DNA of 16,271 bases, taken from positions 1-16,271 of the forward strand of contig JAAMXP010002868.1 in the NCBI GenBank assembly GCA_019693395.1. The letters are read 5' to 3'. How positions within the stretch are numbered: position 1 is the first letter of the stretch; every line of letters begins with the position of its first letter. Both the position numbers and the translations under genes were made by a program. A model generated the notes under the pieces. That model was not told where the DNA came from, made no database searches, and saw only the letters and a program-made list of their open reading frames with translations. Below, in pieces: positions 1 to 7,912 of this stretch. The stretch is from Ettlia oleoabundans (lineage: Eukaryota; Chlorophyta; Chlorophyceae; Chlamydomonadales).

Positions 1-396
1 GCGGCGGGGCGCGCGCGGGGGACTGGGAACGGCTATGCAGCGACTGGGTTGCTCCTTGTTGGGTGGCTGGAAGACCTGGAAGTCGCCATGAGTAGTTGGA
101 AAGCAGCTCAGCGCCACCTTGCTTTTCCAATGCGCCGTAATGCCTGTTTGGCTGCTTCGAGTGGTGCAACCAGCGTTCCTTTTAGCTCGCCCGCCAATGT
201 GCCGAAGGCATGCTGCTTCCCTGGAGCCTCAGTCCAGTATGGCTGCCGGTTCTCTGCTCCCCTGCTCCAGCGTGCCTGCCTGCCTGCCTGCTTACCCCCG
301 TTCCGCCCCGTGCCTGCGTGCATGCTTACTCCCGTTCTGCACCCTCCAGCCTGCATACTCCTCACCTTACCTGCCTGCCTGCCCTTCTGCCTGCAG
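1..396 (+). other. Probable intron of the left-edge gene
   Basis: This stretch precedes the only convincing exon of the left-edge gene. It ends in a pyrimidine-rich run and a CTGCAG acceptor at 391-396. It contains TGCC/CCTG microsatellite sequence and an imperfect direct duplication, and its open frames are low-complexity Cys/Pro/Leu translations without protein-like character. An upstream exon could lie inside the first 100 bases, but I could not define its donor. Confidence 0.5.
272..343. repeat. TGCC microsatellite and imperfect ~35-base direct duplication
   Basis: A short (TGCC)n run lies at about 273-290. The unit of GTGCCTGC followed by CTTACCCCCGTTC at 272-308 recurs in diverged form at about 310-343 (GTGCCTGCGTGC, then CTTACTCCCGTTC). 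Related CCTG repeats continue at 370-395. The repeat sits in the presumed intron and shows no coding or mobile-element signature. Confidence 0.55.
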
Positions 397-555
397 GAGG
401 AGGAGGGTGAGGTGGAGCTGCCGCCCCGCCCCCAGGGCGCTGTGTCCCCCGCTGTGGCCATACTGGAGCAGGGCACCGAGGGGCAGGAGGAGGAGGAGCC
501 TTCCTCACCCAACTTCTTCCAGTCCATCATGAAGTTCTTCTCCGGCACAAAGTGA
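397..555 (+). CDS. C-terminal exon of an unrecognised gene (partial)
   Basis: I do not recognise this gene. The exon begins after a CTGCAG acceptor (391-396) with three GAG codons and ends at a TGA stop (553-555). The 52 readable residues are strongly acidic (EEEGEVE, and QEEEEPSS near the end) and proline-containing, then finish with a hydrophobic/basic tail, NFFQSIMKFFSGTK, which could be an amphipathic helix or a short interaction peptide. The rest of the gene lies to the left of the window or in unresolved sequence before 397. The frame is open further upstream, but that extension looks like intron. Its 3' end faces the transglycosylase gene, so the two are convergent. Confidence 0.55.
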   Translation, partial: EEEGEVELPPRPQGAVSPAVAILEQGTEGQEEEEPSSPNFFQSIMKFFSGTK

Positions 556-896
556 GATAGCAGTGCGGGCGCAGCGGCTTCCCTGCTCCACCACTGAAGG
601 TCTGGCGCCCCCTGGGCTTTGCACCCGCTATCAGGAGACTCCCGCCAATCCACAAACCGTACGAGCCATCATTGGGTACACGTCCTGGCCCCATGTTGCA
701 CTCGGCGCCTGTGCTGCTGCACAACGAATGAGGAGTAGCAAGCACCTGCTGCCTTAGTTGTTTGTAGAACCTGGCGTGCTGCTTTACGGCCTTAGTGTTA
801 GTGATTGTCTGTCACCTTGCTTTGGTCTTGTGTGTTATCTTCATTTGCGGCACAGCATGACGTAGACTAGCAAGAAGCGTAGCATAGATCTTCCTT

Positions 897-901
897 TTAC
901 A
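897..901 (-). promoter_or_regulatory. Candidate poly(A) signal TGTAA for the transglycosylase gene
   Basis: This is the first TGTAA on the - strand after the TGA at 1421, about 520 bases downstream. Using it would make this transcript overlap the 3' end of the left-edge gene. Confidence 0.3.
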
Positions 902-991
902 CCTACTATCGTCTTTTACTCACACTGTCTCATAGCTGTGCTGTTGCATCGCAGCTTTGACTGCCCTCCCGCTCTCTTTCGCTGATATGTG

Positions 992-996
992 TGTAA
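992..996 (+). promoter_or_regulatory. Candidate poly(A) signal TGTAA for the left-edge gene
   Basis: TGTAA is the usual chlorophyte polyadenylation motif. This copy lies about 437 bases after the TGA at 553-555, and a second copy is at 1294-1298. Choice between them is not decidable from sequence. Confidence 0.35.
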
Positions 997-1420
997 TGCT
1001 GTCCCGCCCTTGTCCTGCTGGTTTGTCTTTTCTCGCGACAGACACATGGGATGCTATCTTCCTAAGCCCGCTTGTTTGCGTCTGCCCAAGCCTGTTGGCT
1101 CCAAATCTTCATTGCGATTGTGACTCTTGACCATCTGTCTTGCCCTGCTGGCAAACACTGTGACATACGAAGCATGATGTCAGGCGCTGACGCCTTCTGC
1201 TGACGTGTATTCCTTTCTCTGCCAGCTGCTGCAACTCAGCGGCCCAATGTTGCGTTTACTACACAATAACTTCTATTGTGACCATTTGTGTGGTGTAAGC
1301 AGGTAGTATGTGCCCAGAATATTGAGTAGTTAGAACCACAGATAGCAGTGCGCTCAAGTCACGATGAAGCGGCAGGGTGTTAAGCAATTTCGTATACCAT
1401 TAGCAACAACAGTAGCGGTG

Positions 1421-4400
1421 TCAGATTTCGTCCGCCAGAATCTTTTGCCTGAGTTCCGCCATCATTGCGTTCATGTGATGCACGTTGTGTATGGCCAGCA
1501 GGCTTGCGGCTACAGGCTCCTTTGCCTTCACCAAGTGGTGCAGGTACGCCAAGCTGCAGGGAAAATAAGAGGCAGGGAAACCGAGGGAATGACTGATAAG
1601 GGAAGCAGAGGGGGTGGGTTAACGGCACAGAGGGGTGGGCAGAGGGTGGCAGCTGGAATAAAGTAGATCGCTGTGCATCATAGCATGCCTGGCAAACAAA
1701 TGCCCTCGCACCAGGCATGCTGAGCGAACTTGACAGAACAGCGGCAACAGCGACGGCCATCAGTGTGCGCACCTGTGTGTGCGGCAGGTGTAGCAGGTGC
1801 AGCCCTCCACGGGCGGCCGGAAGGCGGTCTTGTACTGCCCACTGACCTGCAGTACAGCATAGCGCCAGAACACACAAGGCAATCAGCATGTGGTTCCGGC
1901 AACAGCCTCAGCTTATTCTAGCCACCCCCGAAGGCACGTGAGCAGCATGCACAGAGAAGATTTAACCCTTGTGCCCTCACCACTCGCAGCGCTCCCTCCT
2001 TAGTTAGCATAGTGCCGTGGCGGCCCACACGAGTGGGGTAGCAGCTGTCAAACGTGTCGCATCCATACTTCACCAGCTGCAGAAGAGCGAGCAGCAAAAT
2101 CAAGCCATGGTCTCTAAAACAGGAGTCAACCCAGGTGTGGGATGGGATGGTTGCTGAACAATCGGTACTGCTCTTGCTGCAGTAACAGGTGCTGCTGGGG
2201 TTCCCCCACAAAGGCCCAGGTGAGGTTTATTGAACAGCTGCCTGGTATCTGAACCCCGCAGTGCCACCCCAGGGTTCAGGCATGCCTCACCTGCGGGATG
2301 CTGTTGGGATCCGCGATGCCCAGTATGTGCACGGGCTTGGTGCTGGCGCCCCTCTCATGCAGGCGTGGCATGATGCGCTCCAGGAGCCAAAACAACTCAT
2401 TCCTGAAGGGAGGTGCCATGATCACGCAAAGATGAATGGCGACCCGGCAGGAATTGACAAAGCAGCAGTTGCACGGTGCAGGAACTAGGCAGCACAGGTC
2501 AGCCACGGACCTGACAAAGAGTCGGGCATGCTGGGCAGGACATGCGTCACCTCACCCAAGCTCTCAATGAGGCAGGAAACGTAAAGCATGGAACAAAGGG
2601 ATGTAAAGTCGGGGACCCTGTGTATGCTTCCATATGGCGATAACCCTCACCTGTCCTTGCCTAAACTGCCACCCACAGCAAAGCCGTCGAAGGGGAGGCT
2701 GGTAAGGTAGTCTATGCTCTGCAGCAACAGCAGGCTCGCAACAGGCAATCACCCTACACGTGCAAGCAAGCGGAAGGCTTCGACAACTCCCACCTCGCTG
2801 CTGCTCCTCAGCATGCACGACAGCATCATCAACCCCACATCAACGGTAGTCAGAAACCTTTGCTACAGCCCCAAGTGCAGCCCCCACCTGGTGCCGAAGC
2901 TCCAAATCAAGGCCACCATGCACAACAGCGTACATGGCCTGCTGCCGGATATCCGCCAGGTGCGTCTTCAAGCTGCAGTTTAGCCAGGCCAGCCAGACAA
3001 TATGTCGCCTTGTCACACCTCTCTTATATCCGACAACTGCCCTCGTGGCCAATAGTAGCATGCATTGCTGCATCACACTCGGCCCAATTCCAAAGTTGTT
3101 GAAAGAACGCCTCACACCCCCACCCCTCACCCCACCCCGCCGGTCACGGCTACCCACGCCCATCCCCAACCTGCGTGCCATCCATCGATGCGATCGTGCC
3201 AAGCTAGCCACCAGAACTTCAGGCTCCGTGTGATATGGAGGCAGCTCATCAAGCGGTATGATGATGTCGGCCCCAAGCTGCTTCTGTGCCAGCACGCTGC
3301 TCTCAGGCGTCAGCAGCATCTTGGTGCCATCCCTGCGGAGTAGGGGAAGGAAGGTGGTTCAAGGCGTGGCGGGAATGGCAGGCTATGGGAGAAGGGGCAC
3401 AGCGGCAGAAGGCAGGGCAGGCGACTTGCGGAGCTTTCCAAGGGGAAGCACAGTCAACTAGCATTGACCGCGCACCTCCCATTGCACTGCTGGCAACCCT
3501 CAGATCAGCTGCAATGCCCGTGTAGTCTTGCAATGAGCCCTTCCCCTCACACACGCAGCCGCCACTTTGCCATGCCGTGGCGCCCCTGCTCGTGTGCCCC
3601 CGTACCCGCCACCCCGCAAGCACCATACAGCCCCACCTGTAGCTGCGGAATGTTACGCCCTCCTCAGACACTCGTGCCACCAGGTTGTGCTCCTGCTTGT
3701 GCCGGCTCTTGCCGCTGCCACGCTTCAGCGAATTGACCTCCTCGTGCACAGTGCCGTAGGCAAGGGAGAAGACCTGCAGGCGACCGTGGCAATTCCGAGG
3801 GTATGTGTGTGGGTGCATGGATTTGGGTAAGATCAGGGTCCAGGAGGGCAAGTGACCGAAGGTATGCATGTGGGATTAAGGTGTTGAAGCGGCTGTCTGT
3901 GCCTTCAAGTTGGGAAGATATGCTGGCGCACAACTGGGAGCTGAGTTGCCGGCATGATACTCCAAAGGTAATGCAACGGCGGCGAATTGCTTGCCTGGAA
4001 GCCCCCTGAGTCTGTGATGAGCGGCATCTGGCGGTTCATGAAGGCGTGCAGCCCGCCCGCCGCCTCCACAACGTCGGCGCCAGGGTGCAGCAGCAGGTGG
4101 TACGTGTTGCAAAACATGAGCTGCTGGCCCTCTGCGGTAGAGTTGGGAAATGAGGCGCAGAGGGCGGCGGGGCTTGCAATGCTGATGTGGAGCGTAGCAT
4201 GGAACAGCCTGCTGCCGCTGAGCACGTGGGGAACCAGCGCCAGTCCAGCAAACAACATACATTGAAAATGCGCCTGTCAGCAGTGCCCCACATGGCAGCA
4301 GCCCTGGCCGCTTACCTGCGTCTGCCCAGGGTCCATCCACCGCCTTAAGCGCCGCGTTGGTTCCCACAGCCACAAAGCCGGGGGTGTCTATGACGCCGTG

Positions 4401-5068
4401 GGGCGTGTGTATGCGCCCCACCCTGGCCCCTGACTTTTGTGACCTGCACGGCATGAGAAGGCAGTTGCGGTCATAAACTATTGCCTGCGCTAATCTGCTG
4501 TCAACACCGGACTGTGAAGACGCCATTCAACCAAGACAGAGCAATGTATGCTGCAAGTCAATGTCACCACCCGGTTCATGCACAAATATTAAGCAGGTAT
4601 GACTGCCTCATGAGTCTGCATTCCAGCCACTGCCGCGATCCCTAGTCGTCTGAATATGCACAAGCCAGCGGAAACAATCCCTCCTTAACCCACATATGCA
4701 GCAGCTCAAAGCGGAAGAAGGAGCGGGGTTCCCACTGTGGAAACTCGGACGCAGGTGGCGGCGGCTGCAAGGGGTCCATCTTCCGCTTCTTGCGAGATGG
4801 TGTCGCAACCTGTAACCAATAAAACACAACCAATCTTGCCAGTCAGTTGTTGGGGTGAACAATCGCAAGTTAGCAGCCAAGTGTGCAACAAATGCAGCGC
4901 AGAATGCGGCAGGATTGGCAGCGGCAGCAGGCTTACCGGCGGCGCATCCTGCTGCACCTCGGCGGCTACTTCCGTCAGGGCTGCCATGCTGCTGCTAAGT
5001 CGGAGGCCAGATTGTCTTCCAGCACCGTGCGATAACCTGCGACGAACAGGCAGGTTGCGGTATGTCAT
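1421..5068 (-). CDS. TGT: tRNA-guanine (queuine) transglycosylase, 12 exons
   Basis: It exchanges guanine at wobble position 34 of GUN-anticodon tRNAs for a 7-deazaguanine (queuine or preQ1). Exons on the - strand: 5068-4937, 4809-4694, 4443-4316, 4131-3995, 3773-3637, 3332-3171, 2972-2888, 2718-2651, 2402-2291, 2076-1981, 1846-1773, 1553-1421; every phase matches, giving 459 aa. The general-base Asp166 (ITDSGGFQ), Asp245-Glu (PLDEL), base-pocket AVGGS (313-317), nucleophile Asp369 (FDSCYPTR) and zinc ligands Cys407, Cys409, Cys412 (CTCYTC) and His438 are all present, with spacings as in bacterial enzymes. Gly319 stands where preQ1-type enzymes have Val, which suggests queuine as substrate. 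The start is uncertain: Met1 (5068) adds an Arg-rich, acid-free leader before Met28 (4987). Exon 2 carries PSRKKRKM, a possible nuclear signal. Motifs such as FCNTYHL and GGSLGK resemble chlamydial enzymes. Intron 4 uses a GC donor. Confidence 0.9.
3774..3994 (-). other. GC-AG intron (transglycosylase intron 4)
   Basis: The exon before it ends in TTC CAG and the intron starts GCAAGC. The next exon begins GTC TTC TCC after a CCTGCAG acceptor. The junction falls inside the family-invariant DSGGFQ-VFSL block, so no GT donor can replace it without breaking the protein. Confidence 0.8.
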
Positions 5069-5628
5069 GAATGGCAGGTTCTTGCCCGCCGGTTTGCATC
5101 ACCAGGAAAGTTAAACACAACAATGTGCACGACGCCACGCGCCTGCTGTGCAGTCGTGCCGCCGCTCGAAAGGCAATGGCGGGAGCCGCCATTCCCCGGC
5201 GAGAGGACGTCTTAAAGCGGACGACAACTGTATTACACAATGTTACACATGCAATGCTCCCTCGGATCTAAACCGCATGGGCATGTCCAGTGGCGCGGCC
5301 AGCAGGGCGACATTAGCGGCGGTGCCCCTAACTCTGCGTCACGTGGAAGGTTTCAGGCTAAATGCACTTCGCACTGTATATGAGTAGTGTCACAGTACCC
5401 AAGATGGCGGGCAGAGTAAGCATTCGCAGATGGTCAAGACAGCTGATGGTACAACAACGAGATGTGGGCGCGGCATGGTCAGAGCATCTATGCTGTGTGC
5501 ACATGCTGGTCAGTCAAGAGTGATGCACTGAAGGGCTGACGGTCATGGAAGCAACAGGAGGGGGAGCAGCAAGCAACAACTGGAAAGCCTGATCTGACGT
5601 GTTGAAATCAGCAGGCTATTCGAGGCTA
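5069..5628. other. Intergenic: 3' UTR of the thioredoxin-domain gene and upstream region of the transglycosylase gene
   Basis: Both flanking genes are on the - strand, arranged head to tail. No convincing exon is seen here. Two - strand TGTAA motifs near 5233-5247 would end the upstream transcript, leaving roughly 165 bases as promoter and 5' UTR for the transglycosylase. No TATA-like element stands out. Confidence 0.55.
5233..5247 (-). promoter_or_regulatory. Pair of TGTAA poly(A) motifs
   Basis: TTACA occurs at 5233-5237 and 5243-5247 on the + strand, which reads TGTAA twice on the - strand. They lie 382 and 392 bases after the TGA at 5631-5629, a plausible 3' UTR length for a green alga. 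Confidence 0.5.
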
Positions 5629-7332
5629 TCAGTCGAAATGTGCATGGGCGTGCGCATGTGGCGGCAGGCTCAGTGGTCGCCTCGAGTAGAAGGCATCAAG
5701 CATGCAGATGAAGCTAAGGCCAATGGCAACCGGGACCGCCAGCAACCCCGCGAACAAGGTGAGGTCAGAGTAGTGCCGCTCATGGTGCAGGTAGGCGTAG
5801 GAAGCTTTCATCCTGGCAGGAAGCCTGCGCATGCGGGAAAAGCCACACAGCAACGACCAAATCAGTTGTTTGGCAACAACAACAGTGAGAAGGTCAAGGT
5901 TTCACTGTTTGGTGCCACCGGGTGCTCGCCAGCTTCAAACAGGCGCAATGGAGGTTGCATGCAGGCTTATGCATAGACACGCAGGAAAATGCAGCAGCTC
6001 ACAAATGTAGGCAGAGTCCATTACCCAACATGCAGAGTTTGAGGGCATCTTAGCCGTGCGACAACAGCAGCACAACGGCAGCGACATGATGGAAGCCTAC
6101 TCACTTTGTGACCTGCCCCATTGCCTTGCCGCACTTGCTGACGGGAGAGCTGCAGCCCTTGCGTGGGGGCGCCGCTTTCCACCCTTCTCGCGCGAACTTG
6201 ATCAACTGCAAACATAGGAGGGTGCATTGCACAAGGCAAAGTGAGCACTGTTTATCTGCAGGAAAACATCCTGCAAGGAAAACAGTTGAAGCAAGGCACG
6301 TGGGTGCAGCCCTTGCGGACCCGTTCCAATGCTGCCCAAGGAGCTGGCACCCATCGCGCAGCCAGGCCAAAGACGGCTCTGCGGCAAGCCTGCTTGCCTG
6401 CTTGGGCGCCATCCGCTGTCCCTCGCAGGCGTGGCCTTCACAATACTGCCGCGTTTCTGTGCCATTGATGTGGAACACAGCGTGGTAGCCATGCAACTGA
6501 AAGCGGCTCAGCAGCCCGCGTTCCGATGTGCCATCAATCTGCGAAGAATGACCCGGAAGATGGTGGTGGCCAAGAGGCCGACACGGCTGGGGTCGGTTTC
6601 AAGCGGGGATTTTTGCAGCAGCAGAATGACAGCAGAATGGCAGTGCACAATAAGTACTGGCACCGATTGGGCATGGTTTTCAAGTGCAGCTGCATGGCGG
6701 CGCCTTCCGCTCACTCTGCCTATGTTGACATCTGGGTGCAGGTGATGCACAACTTTATCGAAGGTCTCCTCCATTTCGTGGGTAAGCTGACACTGCAGCA
6801 GGCAGGCCACGCACAGCAGACGCAGCGGTAGAGGCAGTACGGATCACACAAAAAGCAACTAAGAAAATCCCCCAACAGATGTCAGTCTTGCAGCGAACTC
6901 TCGACTTGGCTAATGTTGCTGCAGGCTGGGCTCACATAGTGAGAGAAGACGTTGATCAGCCAAGGATTGTTGCTGCTCTCCATCGCTTCGTCAAACGTAA
7001 GGTCTGCAGGCGGGCAATGGGCGGGCAGCACTGTTTGGAGGTCAGAGAACTGGGTCCCACGTTGAAGCCAATGGCATGGGTTGGATGACTGGAGTCACAA
7101 AGTAGGCACCAATGCTAGTCAGCAGGCCACTACTGGCTCATTGTGAAAACATTCCCAGCGGCCGGCGAAAAGTCAGCGCGCGACGACCACCCGCTGCCGC
7201 TGCCCCACCTGTGAGCGTCACCACACCGGCGTCGGTGTCGGCGGGCCTGCCATGGCTTCTGGCTGCTAAGGCACGCCCAAGAATGGCCAGACAGGAAAGC
7301 AGCTGCAGAAGGAGTCTCCTGTGTGACCACAT
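5629..7332 (-). CDS. Membrane-anchored thioredoxin-domain protein (TMX1-like), 7 exons
   Basis: It is probably an ER membrane thioredoxin-like protein. Exons on the - strand: 7332-7209, 7003-6936, 6792-6715, 6538-6442, 6343-6321 (predicted micro-exon), 6205-6105, 5824-5629; about 228 aa. Residues 1-24 form a signal peptide (WSHRRLLLQLLSCLAILGRA). The domain starts VVTLTDLTFDEA and continues with PWLINVFSHY, DVNIGRIDGTSERGLLSRF and LIKFAREGW, the order seen in TMX1-type proteins. One transmembrane helix spans about 185-206 (LTLFAGLLAVPVAIGLSFIC), followed by a short tail with alternating His (HAHAHAH). An NGT sequon is at Asn115. Two hallmarks are absent in this model: only a lone Cys (YCQLT) stands where CXXC should be, and His replaces the cis-proline (GYHAVF). 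Exon 2 could instead run to 6906, giving SPAC. It diverges from the 7913 gene. Confidence 0.72.
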
Positions 7333-7912
7333 GAAGGCGACAGAGCGCGCAAGAGTGAGAGCTGTCGGAACGATGTGTTTAAACGCGGCTGCTCCCCTGC
7401 ACAGTTCTGCTAGTGCACATCTTTTCCACTTCCATCCGGTGCTGAGTTGGCGTGGGCGCGGCCCCCTAGTTCGTGATCGCTGTTCGGCCGGCGATCCCAT
7501 TATTCTGGGGTTCTGCCTGCCAACACACAGCAGATCTCGCAGCAGGTTACACAGTTGCGTTCGAAGCCTCCGCTCACCAACTCTTCTGTGGCAGGCCCCC
7601 CTGTGCTTGGCAGCACAAACAGCTTCGCTGGTCTGACACATTCGCAGGAGCAACAGGTGCGTACGCAGCGTCTGCGCACGTTGAAACTCGTATACAGAAG
7701 CTTGTGCCCCTCCGGGCCTCTGCTCCACGAACAGCAATGCCAGCTCCTTTTGTCTGCTCAGTAACCTTGCGCACAGTGTGTCGCACGAGCTCTGCACAGG
7801 GAGCCCGGCGGGCGGTGAAACCTGAGCTGCCGCCAGCAAAGGGCACAACTACAGTTGCAGCCAGCCGCCTCAACCCAATTGCAGAGCCTCAACCCCACTG
7901 CATCCACACACT
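7333..7912. other. Shared divergent upstream region
   Basis: About 580 bases separate the - strand start at 7332 from the + strand start at 7913, so one region probably holds both promoters and 5' UTRs. Long open frames run through it on both strands, but none shows domain-like sequence or a splice-consistent link to either gene. An upstream non-coding or coding first exon for the + strand gene cannot be excluded. I saw no clear TATA box. Confidence 0.5.

Larger units (their letters stand above)
556..1420. other. Convergent 3' untranslated region
   Basis: No exon-like frame was seen on either strand between the stop of the left-edge gene (555, + strand) and the stop of the transglycosylase (1421, - strand). 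The region is T-rich compared with the flanking exons. On the + strand, TGTAA motifs occur at 992-996 and 1294-1298. On the - strand the nearest TGTAA lies at 901-897. If the distal motifs are used, the two 3' UTRs overlap. Confidence 0.6.

Noticed and set aside
272..395. CRISPR-like array or mobile-element terminus
   Set aside because: The repeat units are 4-base microsatellites and one diverged duplication, with no regular spacers, no flanking cas-like genes and no target-site duplication.
3876..4526. 216-codon single-exon reading of the transglycosylase region
   Set aside because: It reads correctly only through exon 3 (4443-4316); the rest runs through introns in the wrong frame, while the spliced model restores the family motifs.
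7138..7848. 236-codon open frame on the - strand
   Set aside because: Only its MWSHRRLL... part (7332-7209) is credible, as exon 1 of the thioredoxin-domain gene. The upstream part has no start context or domain and lies in the divergent intergenic region.
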